64,000 nucleotides of DNA, from assembly GCF_000025565.1 (NCBI RefSeq), contig NC_014121.1, forward strand, positions 2,046,001 through 2,110,000, read 5' to 3'. Below the pieces are notes generated by a model. The model was not told the origin of the DNA, did no database searches, and worked only from the letters and a program-made list of their open reading frames with translations. Shown one piece after another: positions 1-8,006 of this stretch; the first letter of the stretch is position 1; every line of letters begins with the position of its first letter. The position numbers were made by a program, and so were the translations under genes. Origin of the DNA: Enterobacter cloacae subsp. cloacae ATCC 13047. GTDB taxonomy: Bacteria; Pseudomonadota; Gammaproteobacteria; Enterobacterales; Enterobacteriaceae.

Positions 1-207
1 GCTGATGGTCAGGCCATAACCCAGCAGCAGCGTTAGCGGGATTTTCGGGCGGGCAACAAAAAACAGTGCCGGGAAGGCGACCAGCATAAAGCGCAAACCG
101 GCCAACATCAGCGGGGGCATGTTATGCAACCCCACTTTGATGACCACAAAATTAAGTCCCCATACGATGACCACCAGCAGTGCCAGCAATCCGTCTTTAC
201 GCGTCAT
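1..207 (-). CDS. eamA: O-acetylserine/cysteine exporter EamA (5' end only)
   Basis: The first 69 codons of an EamA/DMT-family inner-membrane exporter are present and the rest lies left of the window. The protein starts MTRKDGLLALLVVIVWGLNF, which I recognise as almost identical to E. coli EamA (YdeD), an exporter of cysteine-pathway metabolites. The visible part holds the first two hydrophobic segments. The start codon is the ATG at 205-207. It is divergent from ydeE, the same arrangement as in E. coli, with about 195 bp between the two starts. Confidence 0.9.
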   Translation of the reverse strand, partial: MTRKDGLLALLVVIVWGLNFVVIKVGLHNMPPLMLAGLRFMLVAFPALFFVARPKIPLTLLLGYGLTIS

Positions 208-401
208 ACCCTGCCCCTGATTTATTAATAATTTGTTAACACTTCAAGGTAACAGAAAAAAGTGCGTCGCGAGAAGATCATTAATTCTGGCAGGCAGTTG
301 AAGCACTTACGGATAAATTGGGCGCTATACAAGCCTCTTATGTCGTGATACTCCTTTTAGGACACACTATAAAAAAGCATAAGCATTTGTCGGGCAGGAA
401 T

Positions 402-1619
402 ATGAAACCATCTCTCAGGCGCTCAACCGCAGCGCTGCTGGCATCGTCATTGTTATTAACCATCGGTCGTGGCGCTACGCTGCCGTTTATGACTATTTAT
501 CTCACGCGCGTGTTTAACATGAGCGTCGAGAATATTGGTTATGCCCTGACCATTGCCTTGACCATCGGCGTGGTATTCAGCCTGGGATTTGGCATTCTGG
601 CCGATAAGTTCGATAAAAAGCGCTACATGCTGATCGCGATTGTGGCGTTTATCGCCGGTTTTGTGGCGATCCCGCTGGTCAATAACGTCACCCTGGTGGT
701 GCTGTTCTTTTCGTTAATCAACTGTGCCTATTCTGTGTTCTCGACGGTGCTGAAAGCCTGGTTCTCCGACGTGCTGACCTCCAGTGAAAAAGCCCGCGTT
801 TTTTCGCTGAACTACAGTTTTTTGAACATCGGCTGGACGATCGGGCCGCCTCTTGGCACGTTTCTGGTGATGTACAGCCTGCAGCTGCCGTTCTGGCTGG
901 CCGCGTTCTGTGCCGCTCTGCCGCTGGGGTTTATCCACTTCTTTGTGCAAAAAAGCATTGCGTTAGATGCCGCGGAGCAGAAGACAACGTGGCAGCCGTC
1001 TGTTTTGCTGAAAGACCGCGCGCTGTTCTGGTATACGCTCTCTGGCCTGCTCGCGTCATACGTCGGCGGGTCGTTCGCGAGCTGTATTTCGCAGTATGTT
1101 CTGGCTGCACATGCAGACAGTGATTTCGCCGAAAAGGTGGTCGCCGTGGTTCTGCCCGTCAATGCCGCAGTGGTGGTGACGCTGCAGTACGCACTCGGAC
1201 GCAAAATCTCTGCCAGTAATATTCGCCCGTTGATGACAGCCGCCACCCTGTTTTTTATCGTGGGGTTGGGTGGCTTTATGATCTCCGGAGAAAACCTGAT
1301 TTACTGGGGCATCGCCGCCGCCATCTTTACGCTGGGTGAGATTATTTATGCACCGGGTGAATATATGCTGATCGACAACATCGCCCTGCCGGGTATGAAA
1401 GCAAGCTACTTCTCCGCTCAGGCGCTGGGCTGGCTCGGCGCGGCGGCCAACCCGATGATCACCGGCATCATCCTGACCCATTTGCCGCACTGGTCGCTGT
1501 TTATGATTATGATGGCGGCTATCGTCATTGCCTGGCTGATGATCCTGCGCGGAATGAGCGTGAAGCGTGAAGATTGCGTGTCGGGTAGCGCTGCGCTTAC
1601 CCGACCTACAAAACCCTGA
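402..1619 (+). CDS. ydeE: MFS efflux transporter YdeE
   Basis: Twelve-helix major facilitator transporter of 405 residues. E. coli YdeE is a proton-driven exporter linked to dipeptide and drug efflux. The start at 402 (MKPSLRRSTAALLASS) follows a GGCAGGAAT ribosome site and matches the family N-terminus; an upstream in-frame ATG at 318 would add 28 unlikely residues. The MFS loop motif between helices 2 and 3 is visible as GILADKFDKKRYM. The last dozen residues (VSGSAALTRPTKP) are encoded by a REP palindrome, so the native C-terminus has been replaced or extended by repeat sequence. Confidence 0.9.
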   Translation: MKPSLRRSTAALLASSLLLTIGRGATLPFMTIYLTRVFNMSVENIGYALTIALTIGVVFSLGFGILADKFDKKRYMLIAIVAFIAGFVAIPLVNNVTLVVLFFSLINCAYSVFSTVLKAWFSDVLTSSEKARVFSLNYSFLNIGWTIGPPLGTFLVMYSLQLPFWLAAFCAALPLGFIHFFVQKSIALDAAEQKTTWQPSVLLKDRALFWYTLSGLLASYVGGSFASCISQYVLAAHADSDFAEKVVAVVLPVNAAVVVTLQYALGRKISASNIRPLMTAATLFFIVGLGGFMISGENLIYWGIAAAIFTLGEIIYAPGEYMLIDNIALPGMKASYFSAQALGWLGAAANPMITGIILTHLPHWSLFMIMMAAIVIAWLMILRGMSVKREDCVSGSAALTRPTKP

Positions 1620-1653
1620 TCGCAGGCCGGGTAAGGCGTAGCCGCCACCCGGC
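1580..1653. repeat. Pair of REP palindromes (BIME-like)
   Basis: Two palindromes sit at 1580-1605 (arms GTCGGGTA/TACCCGAC) and 1626-1653 (arms GCCGGGT/ACCCGGC). Both have the base pattern of enterobacterial REP elements. The first lies inside the ydeE reading frame; the second lies between convergent ydeE and zinT, where such elements commonly stabilise transcript ends. Confidence 0.85.
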
Positions 1654-1665
1654 AACAGCAACAGC

Positions 1666-2304
1666 CTAGTGGTGCAGCATCTCCTCCACCACCTGCTCTT
1701 TGTACATCTCGTTTGGATAATAGGTCGGCCAGTTATCCATCTCTTTCAGCAGTGCCTCGTGGGAGGTATTGCCCATAAAGATGTGGAAGTGGGATGAGGC
1801 TTTTGGCGCAATGGTGTGGTCGCTGAACTGAACAAACTTCGGTGCCTTGCTGCCCGCGTCCTTACACTCAAACAGATAGCGAACGCCTTTTTTGCCTGAC
1901 GCGTAGGTCAGAATTTTGTAGCCGCTATAATCATACTGACAGCGGCTGACCTCTTTACCTTTATGAAATTCCATGACGTTATTTTCGATGCCGATAGCTT
2001 CCACATCGGTGGCGTACCCCGTGCGGTAATAGGCTTTAATCTCGTCGAACGTTTTATTGTCCTTCTGCGCCTTCTTTCTGAAGACCGGATCCAGCGAGCC
2101 ATCCAGCAGGAAGGGATAAACGGACTGCCAGGTGCCGTCCCAGTCGGACAGTTTCCGGTCCTTAACGTCTTTGTCCGCAAACACGCCGTTTGCCGCCTTT
2201 TGCTCCGCTTCGGTCATCTGGTGACCGTGTGAGTGGGCAAACAGCTGGCCGCTGACCAGCAGCGCCCCCAGAGTCATCGCAAATTTTCCAATATGTGCAG
2301 CCAC
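1666..2304 (-). CDS. zinT: Periplasmic zinc-binding protein ZinT
   Basis: ZinT (YodA) is a periplasmic zinc chaperone that feeds ZnuABC and also responds to cadmium. The 212-residue product has a signal peptide (about residues 1-23, ending GQLFA) and a His-rich N-terminus HSHGHQ. The lipocalin-like body carries the family motifs [12 protein letters not shown] and SSHFHIFMG, whose histidines are metal ligands. The start codon is GTG at 2304, preceded by GAGGA; the next in-frame ATG would remove part of the signal peptide. A near-perfect Zur operator lies just upstream, so the gene should be induced by zinc starvation. It is convergent with ydeE. Confidence 0.93.
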   Translation of the reverse strand: MAAHIGKFAMTLGALLVSGQLFAHSHGHQMTEAEQKAANGVFADKDVKDRKLSDWDGTWQSVYPFLLDGSLDPVFRKKAQKDNKTFDEIKAYYRTGYATDVEAIGIENNVMEFHKGKEVSRCQYDYSGYKILTYASGKKGVRYLFECKDAGSKAPKFVQFSDHTIAPKASSHFHIFMGNTSHEALLKEMDNWPTYYPNEMYKEQVVEEMLHH

Positions 2305-2338
2305 AACAGTATCCTCACTCCGTTTTTATAAGAATGAG

Positions 2339-2359
2339 GATGTTATATTATAACATTTC
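2339..2359 (-). promoter_or_regulatory. Zur operator of zinT
   Basis: GATGTTATATTATAACAT lies about 35 bp upstream of zinT. It matches the known Zur consensus (GAAATGTTATANTATAACATTTC) almost completely and is palindromic. Its distal end contains the TGA stop codon of urtE (2358-2360), so operator and coding sequence overlap. Confidence 0.88.
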
Positions 2360-3056
2360 AGATCGCAACCTGTCCGCGAACGCCCTCCTGCTCCATGTTT
2401 TCTCCCCGTCCTCGCTGGATAATGGTGCCGCGAGACATGAGCAGATAGCTATCTGCCAGCGCTGCCGCAAAGTCATAAAACTGCTCCACAAGCAGGATCG
2501 CCATGTCCCCCCGGTCTGCAAGCTGGCGGATCACGTGGCCAATCTCTTTGATTACCGAGGGCTGAATGCCTTCGGTAGGTTCATCGAGGATCAGCAGCCG
2601 CGGACGGCTCGCCAGGGCGCGACCTATCGCCAGCTGCTGCTGTTGTCCGCCAGAGAGATCGCCTCCGCGTCGATGCTTCATCTCTTTTAATACCGGGAAA
2701 AGCTGCCAGATTTCCTCCGGGACATGTTTTGCTTCGCGGGCTGAGAAGCGCGAGAGCCCCATGAGCAGATTCTCTTCTACGGTTAAGCGCGGGAAAATCT
2801 CACGTCCCTGCGGCACATACGCCACGCCAGACTGCACCCGCTGGTGCGGCTTGTTGTGGGTGATCTTTTTCCCCTGCCAGATAACCTCACCCGTTTTCGC
2901 AGGGATCAGCCCCATCAGACACTTCAGCAGCGTGGTTTTACCCACGCCATTGCGCCCCAGCAGGCAGGTCACTTCGCCGGTGATGGCCTCAAAGCTCACG
3001 CCGCGCAGTATATGACTTCCACCGTAGTATTGATTCAGTTCGTTAACCTGTAACAT
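2358..3056 (-). CDS. urtE: Urea ABC transporter ATP-binding protein UrtE
   Basis: Second ATPase of the UrtABCDE high-affinity urea importer, a relative of LivF. The 232-residue product has Walker A GRNGVGKTT (residues 34-42), the signature LSGGQQQQLAIGRA and Walker B LLILDEPTEGI. The ATG at 3056 follows AAGGAG; a TTG three bases earlier is less likely. The gene is last in a tightly packed minus-strand operon (urtA-B-C-D-E) and begins 9 bp after urtD ends. Confidence 0.93.
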   Translation of the reverse strand: MLQVNELNQYYGGSHILRGVSFEAITGEVTCLLGRNGVGKTTLLKCLMGLIPAKTGEVIWQGKKITHNKPHQRVQSGVAYVPQGREIFPRLTVEENLLMGLSRFSAREAKHVPEEIWQLFPVLKEMKHRRGGDLSGGQQQQLAIGRALASRPRLLILDEPTEGIQPSVIKEIGHVIRQLADRGDMAILLVEQFYDFAAALADSYLLMSRGTIIQRGRGENMEQEGVRGQVAI

Positions 3057-3065
3057 CAAGGCTCC

Positions 3066-3863
3066 TTAGCGTCCCAGATAGACTTCAATTACCTGCTCGT
3101 TGGCCTGTACCTCGCGCAGCGAGCCTTCTGCCAGCACCTGTCCCTGATGCAGTACGGTCACGCGATCGGCAATGGTTTCAACAAACCCCATGTCATGTTC
3201 AACCACCATCAACGAGTGCTTGCCTGCCAGGGTCCGGAAAAGCTCGGCGGTGTACTCGGTCTCCGCGTCCGTCATCCCGGCGGCGGGTTCGTCCAGCAAC
3301 AGCAGATGCGGATCCTGGACCAGCAGCATTCCGATCTCGAGGAACTGTTTTTGTCCGTGCGAAAGCAGTCCGGCTCGGCGGTCGCGTTCACCGGCGAGCC
3401 GCAGCAGGACCAGCATCTCATCAATACGATCGCGCTGTTCGCCGTTGAGTTTGGCCCGCAGGCTTGCCCAGACGGACTTGTCGGTTTTCATGGCGATCTC
3501 AAGGTTTTCCCATACCGTCAAAGCCTCAAATACCGTCGGTTTCTGAAACTTGCGGCCAATCCCCTGGCGCGCAATGGCGGCTGGCTCAAGCTGGGTCAGA
3601 TCTACCGACTGGTCATAAACGGCTTTACCGCTTTTCGGCCGCGTTTTGCCGGTGATAACGTCCATCAGCGTGGTTTTTCCCGCGCCGTTTGGCCCAATCA
3701 CGCAGCGCAACTCCCCCACGCCGATATTCAGCGTGAGATCCGTCAGCGCCTGAAACCCATCGAAGTTGACGTTGATCTTATCCAGCTGCAGCACCGGGTC
3801 CGTCTGCTCGCGATAGCGATCCCCGGGCAGCTGGCGAGTGAATAATCCTTCTGCTGGCTGCAT
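3066..3863 (-). CDS. urtD: Urea ABC transporter ATP-binding protein UrtD
   Basis: LivG-type ATPase of the urea importer, 265 residues. Walker A is GPNGAGKTT (about 57-65), the signature region reads LSHGQKQFLEIGM, and Walker B reads LLLLDEPAAGMTDAE. The variant signature LSHGQ is usual in this subfamily. The first 22 residues form an N-terminal extension before the ABC fold. Its ATG overlaps the urtC TAA by one base (TAATG), which implies coupled translation. Confidence 0.93.
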   Translation of the reverse strand: MQPAEGLFTRQLPGDRYREQTDPVLQLDKINVNFDGFQALTDLTLNIGVGELRCVIGPNGAGKTTLMDVITGKTRPKSGKAVYDQSVDLTQLEPAAIARQGIGRKFQKPTVFEALTVWENLEIAMKTDKSVWASLRAKLNGEQRDRIDEMLVLLRLAGERDRRAGLLSHGQKQFLEIGMLLVQDPHLLLLDEPAAGMTDAETEYTAELFRTLAGKHSLMVVEHDMGFVETIADRVTVLHQGQVLAEGSLREVQANEQVIEVYLGR

Positions 3864-4936
3864 TATTTCTCTCCCTTACGAAACAGGCCGTAGACGCCGC
3901 GCGGTAAAAACAGCGTAACCGCAATAAAAATCAGCCCGAGAAACAGCTGCCAGTATACCGGCATTGCGACGGTGAAGAAACTCTTCGCGCCGTTCACCAG
4001 CGCCGCACCAATGACCGGGCCAACCAGCGTGCCGCGGCCGCCCAGCGCCACCCAGATGGCGGCCTCAATGGAGTTGGTCGGCGACATTTCACCGGGGTTA
4101 ATAATCCCGACCTGCGGCACATAGAGCGCTCCCGCCAGGCCACACAGCATGGCGGAAAGCGTCCATACCAGCAGCTTAAATCCCTTCGGATCGTAGCCGC
4201 AAAACGTCAGGCGGTTTTCAGCGTCGCGCACGGCGGTGAGAATACGGCCAAACTTGCTTCTGGCGAGGGCAATGCCGATGCCAAGCGTGAGGAGCAGCAA
4301 CATGACGGTCGCCAGAAACAGCGCGATACGTGTCGTGGTCGCGGTGATGGAGAACCCCAGCAACGTGGTAAAACCGGTAAAACCGTTATTGCCACCAAAC
4401 CCGGTTTCGTTGCGAAAGAACAGCAACATTCCCGCGTACGTCAGGGCCTGCGTCATGATCGAGAAATAAACCCCTTTGATTTTTGAGCGAAAGGCAAACC
4501 AGCCAAACACCAGCGCCAGCAGCCCCGGCACCATCACAATCAGTACCAGCGTCCAGGCAAAGTGCTGGGTTCCCCACCAGAACCACGGCAGTTCACTCCA
4601 GGAGAGAAACGACATAAATGCGGGCAGCCCATCGCCCGCGGCCTCGCGCATCAGGTACATCCCCATGGCGTATCCGCCCAGGGCGAAGAAGATCCCGTGG
4701 CCCAGCGAGAGCATACCGGCATATCCCCATACCAGATCGAGCGCCACCGCAACGATGGCGTAGCACAGGATTTTGCCGAGCAGCGTCAGCATCCAGGTCG
4801 ACAGCGCCAGCGGATGGGTAGCGGGCAACATCGCAAAGAACGGCAATATCAGCAAACACGCCACCAGCAGGCTGCCTGCAATCTGCGTTGTGCGTGGCGC
4901 TTTTCGCGCCAGTTTTAAGGTAAGTGGCTGGCTCAT
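3863..4936 (-). CDS. urtC: Urea ABC transporter permease UrtC
   Basis: LivM-type permease, 357 residues, with about ten hydrophobic segments beginning near residue 20. The conserved stretch GLAGALYVPQVGIINPGEMSP and the nearby AIWVALGGRGTLVGP loop, which contacts the ATPases, are visible. With UrtB it forms the membrane channel of the urea importer. It overlaps urtB by one base (TGATG) and urtD by one base. Confidence 0.93.
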   Translation of the reverse strand: MSQPLTLKLARKAPRTTQIAGSLLVACLLILPFFAMLPATHPLALSTWMLTLLGKILCYAIVAVALDLVWGYAGMLSLGHGIFFALGGYAMGMYLMREAAGDGLPAFMSFLSWSELPWFWWGTQHFAWTLVLIVMVPGLLALVFGWFAFRSKIKGVYFSIMTQALTYAGMLLFFRNETGFGGNNGFTGFTTLLGFSITATTTRIALFLATVMLLLLTLGIGIALARSKFGRILTAVRDAENRLTFCGYDPKGFKLLVWTLSAMLCGLAGALYVPQVGIINPGEMSPTNSIEAAIWVALGGRGTLVGPVIGAALVNGAKSFFTVAMPVYWQLFLGLIFIAVTLFLPRGVYGLFRKGEK

Positions 4937-6510
4937 CAGTCAGTGACCCTCCCTTTCAGCGCAAACAATCCCTGCGGACGTTTCTGAATAAACAGAATGA
5001 TGGCCACCAGAATGACGATTTTGCCCAGCACGGCCCCCATCTGCGGCTCAAGAATTTTGTTGAAGATCCCAAGGCCAAACGCTGCCGCCACGCTCCCTGC
5101 CAATTGTCCAACGCCGCCAAGAACCACCACCAGGAAGGAGTCGATAATGTAACCCTGGCCCAGTTCCGGCCCGACGTTGCCCAGCTGGGAGAGCGCCACG
5201 CCGCCTAAACCGGCAATGCCGGAGCCCAGACCAAACGCCAGCATATCGACACGTCCGGTCGGCACCCCGCAACAGGCAGCCATGCTGCGGTTTTGCGTTA
5301 CCGCACGCACGTTCAGGCCGAGACGGGTTTTATTCAGGACCAGCCAGGTGAAGAACAGCACCATCAGCACAAAGCCCAATACCACAATGCGGTTCCACGG
5401 TAGCGTCAGGTTAGCAAACACCTGCACCCCGCCTGACAGCCAGGCCGGGTTTGCCACCTCCAGGTTTTGTGCGCCAAACGTCATGCGTACCAGCTGAATC
5501 AGCATCAGGCTGATACCCCAGGTGGCGAGTAATGTCTCCAGCGGACGACCGTAGAGATGGCGGATCACCGTGCGTTCAAGGATCATCCCGATGCCTGCGG
5601 TCAGGCAGAAGGCGACAGGCAGCGCGACGACCGGATACAGCGCCAGCCACTGAGGCGTGACGCTGGCCATGATCTGCTGAACCATCCACGTGGCGTACGC
5701 CCCAAGCATCAGCATCTCGCCGTGCGCCATGTTGATGACACCCAGCAGCCCATAGGTGATCGCCAGCCCCAGCGCCGCCAGCAGCAGGACCGAGCCCAGC
5801 GACAGCCCCATAAACGCCTGCCCGAGGAGATCGCCCCACATCAGACGGTGCTGAATTTGGCTCAGGCTCTCCCCGGCGGCGGCACGTACGCGGGCATCCG
5901 GTTCGGTTTGCGTCTGGGTATATGGCATGAGTCGGGATGGCACGTCCGGGTCGTCAGATTGCCCGAGCCGTTCAATAGCCTGAAGACGCACGTCAGCCTG
6001 TGGGCTGGCGAGCTGGAGATTAGCCAGCGCCAGCAGCAGCGACTGGCGCGCCACATCGTCCGTTTCACTGCTTACCCGCGTTTGCAGGAGGCCGATCATT
6101 TCCGGCTGCGCATCCCGCTGTAACTGGCGCGCGGCGGCACGCCGCTGCGTGACGTTGTCACTGATAAGCTGATGCGTAGCGTTGGCCGTGGCGGCCAGCA
6201 CCCGCAGACGGTTGGTCAGGCGTACGGCTTTGGTTTGCCCTTCTGCAGCAGGGGAATCTCCCAGCGCCACCATCTCGCCATTGCGTCGCGCAAAGGCATG
6301 TTTCTGGCTGTCGGCAAACAGATTTTCGTTTTGCAGCGCCTGCAGTAACGGCAGTCTTGCGGCATCCGGCGCGAGAGCCCAGCGGGTCAGCATATCCGCC
6401 TGCTGGCTGCGGCTGGCGGCAACAAATTGATCGGCATCCGATGCCTGCGCCATCCCTGGCAGCAGCCCGGTAAGCCATACAATAGCGATCATCATGCGCA
6501 TGGCGTTCAT
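4936..6510 (-). CDS. urtB: Urea ABC transporter permease UrtB
   Basis: LivH-type permease, 524 residues. A signal peptide is followed by a soluble, HEAT-like domain (about residues 24-230) rich in Ala, Arg and Gln, as is usual for UrtB. The membrane domain starts near residue 230 (GQAFMGLSLGSVLLLAALGL) and contains INMAHGEMLMLGAYATW, typical of branched-chain amino acid/urea permeases. The C-terminal VVLGGVGQLAGSV loop should contact the ATPases. The gene lies 24 bp after urtA and overlaps urtC. Confidence 0.93.
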   Translation of the reverse strand: MNAMRMMIAIVWLTGLLPGMAQASDADQFVAASRSQQADMLTRWALAPDAARLPLLQALQNENLFADSQKHAFARRNGEMVALGDSPAAEGQTKAVRLTNRLRVLAATANATHQLISDNVTQRRAAARQLQRDAQPEMIGLLQTRVSSETDDVARQSLLLALANLQLASPQADVRLQAIERLGQSDDPDVPSRLMPYTQTQTEPDARVRAAAGESLSQIQHRLMWGDLLGQAFMGLSLGSVLLLAALGLAITYGLLGVINMAHGEMLMLGAYATWMVQQIMASVTPQWLALYPVVALPVAFCLTAGIGMILERTVIRHLYGRPLETLLATWGISLMLIQLVRMTFGAQNLEVANPAWLSGGVQVFANLTLPWNRIVVLGFVLMVLFFTWLVLNKTRLGLNVRAVTQNRSMAACCGVPTGRVDMLAFGLGSGIAGLGGVALSQLGNVGPELGQGYIIDSFLVVVLGGVGQLAGSVAAAFGLGIFNKILEPQMGAVLGKIVILVAIILFIQKRPQGLFALKGRVTD

Positions 6511-6534
6511 GACTTTTCTCCCTGCAGTAATGGC

Positions 6535-7806
6535 TTAGTTGCTGGCGGTCTTCATCGGCTGATCGGGCTTTTTATCGTTCCCGGCGATGAACGGGCTCCA
6601 CGGCTGGGCGCGTACCGGCTCTTCCGTCTGCCAGACCACGTTAAACTGGCCGTTACCTTCGATTTCACCGATCATGACCGGCTTATGCAGGTGATGGTTG
6701 GTGGCATCCATGGTGAGCGTAAAGCCGGAGGGTGCCTTAAAGGACTGTCCGGCCATGGCCGCGCGCACTTTATCCACGTCGGTGGTGCCTGCTTTCTCTA
6801 CCGCCTGTGCCCACATGTGGATCCCAACATAGGTGGCTTCCATCGGGTCGTTGGTGACTACGGTATCGGCGTTAGGCAGCTTATGGGCTTTGGCATAGGC
6901 TTTATAGTCCGCCACGAAGGCCTGGTTGGTCGGGTTATCAACGGACTCGAAGTAGTTCCACGCGGCCAGGTTGCCGACCAGCGGTTTGGTGTCAATCCCG
7001 CGCAGCTCCTCTTCGCCAACGGAAAACGCCACTACCGGGACATCGGTTGCTTTCAGCCCCTGGTTAGCCAGTTCTTTGTAGAACGGGACGTTAGAATCGC
7101 CGTTGATGGTGGAGACCACCGCGGTTTTACCGCCTGCGGAGAATTTCTTGATGTTGGCAACGATGGTCTGGTAGTCACTGTGTCCGAACGGGGTGTAGAC
7201 CTCTTCGATATCTTTGTCTTCCACGCCTTTGGAGTGCAGGAAGGCGCGCAGGATCTTGTTGGTGGTTCGCGGGTAGACATAATCCGTGCCCAACAGGAAG
7301 AAGCGTTTAGCGCTACCGCCGTCTTCGCTCATCAGGTACTCCACCGCCGGAATGGCCTGCTGGTTTGGCGCCGCACCGGTATAGAAGACGTTCGGCGACA
7401 TCTCTTCGCCTTCGTATTGCACCGGATAGAACAGCAGACCGTTCAGCTCCTCAAATACCGGCAGTACGGATTTACGAGACACCGAGGTCCAGCAGCCAAA
7501 CACCACGGCCACTTTATCCTGGCTCAGCAGCTGACGCGCTTTTTCGGCAAACAGCGGCCAGTTAGAGGCCGGGTCAACCACCACTGGCTCCAGTTTTTTA
7601 CCCAGCACCCCGCCTTTGGCGTTGATCTCGTCAATCGTCATCAGGGCGACATCTTTCAGCGGCGTTTCTGAGATCGCCATCGTGCCGGAGAGCGAATGCA
7701 TAATCCCCACTTTGATGGTATCGGCCGCCTGTGCGCCAAAACTCATCCCCATAGCAACGACTGACGCAGACAACGCGAAGGCTTTTAATAATGTACGACG
7801 GTGCAT
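6535..7806 (-). CDS. urtA: Urea-binding protein UrtA
   Basis: Periplasmic substrate-binding component of the urea importer, 423 residues. The signal sequence has an RR pair near the N-terminus and ends at AQAA (about residue 28). The mature N-terminus DTIKVGIMHSLSGTMAISE and the later FGCWTSVSRKSVLPVFEE are hallmark UrtA sequences. It is first in the operon, with AGGAGTGAAAAT before its ATG. The 200-bp upstream region carries a sigma54-type promoter and an NtrC-like site, so expression under nitrogen limitation is expected. No urease genes lie in this window. Confidence 0.94.
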   Translation of the reverse strand: MHRRTLLKAFALSASVVAMGMSFGAQAADTIKVGIMHSLSGTMAISETPLKDVALMTIDEINAKGGVLGKKLEPVVVDPASNWPLFAEKARQLLSQDKVAVVFGCWTSVSRKSVLPVFEELNGLLFYPVQYEGEEMSPNVFYTGAAPNQQAIPAVEYLMSEDGGSAKRFFLLGTDYVYPRTTNKILRAFLHSKGVEDKDIEEVYTPFGHSDYQTIVANIKKFSAGGKTAVVSTINGDSNVPFYKELANQGLKATDVPVVAFSVGEEELRGIDTKPLVGNLAAWNYFESVDNPTNQAFVADYKAYAKAHKLPNADTVVTNDPMEATYVGIHMWAQAVEKAGTTDVDKVRAAMAGQSFKAPSGFTLTMDATNHHLHKPVMIGEIEGNGQFNVVWQTEEPVRAQPWSPFIAGNDKKPDQPMKTASN

Positions 7807-7885
7807 ATTTTCACTCCTGAAAAAGAACGCTGTGCGAAGACGTCCGTTACGGCATGGACGCGGAAAAATGTCTCAGCGAAACAGG

Positions 7886-7901
7886 AGCAAAAAGGATGCC
7901 A
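7886..7901 (-). promoter_or_regulatory. Sigma54 (RpoN) promoter for urtA
   Basis: Read on the minus strand the site is TGGCATCCTTTTTGCT. It has GG and GC separated by exactly 10 bases, matching the -24/-12 consensus TGGCACG-N4-TTGCW with one mismatch in the -24 box. The predicted start would leave an untranslated leader of about 70 bases before urtA. Confidence 0.75.
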
Positions 7902-7966
7902 GGATGAATAACGTGCTATTGCAGGATGTGTAACGCGGGATGTAAAGAGAACGACTCAGAATGGTA

Positions 7967-7995
7967 CAGCGCTGCACTTTTATAATGCAGCGCTG
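7967..7995. promoter_or_regulatory. NtrC-like palindrome, possibly also a hairpin terminator
   Basis: A perfect 10-bp inverted repeat has arms CAGCGCTGCA/TGCAGCGCTG and a 9-base centre. Its core TGCACTTTTATAATGCA (7973-7989) fits the 17-bp NtrC pattern TGCACC-N5-GGTGCA except at three inner positions. It lies about 100 bp upstream of the predicted urtA start, a usual enhancer distance. It is also just past the stop of the upstream metE-like gene, so it could serve as that gene's transcript-end hairpin, although no T-run follows it. Confidence 0.55.
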
Positions 7996-8006
7996 TGACG
8001 ACGGGA

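Noticed and set aside
6427..7671. 414-codon plus-strand open frame
   Set aside because: It is antisense to urtA and the start of urtB, has no ribosome site or recognisable domain, and arises from codon bias of the real genes.
7967..7995. Palindrome considered purely as a terminator
   Set aside because: There is no T-run on either strand, and its core and position fit an NtrC site better; kept as a regulatory site with the terminator role as an alternative.
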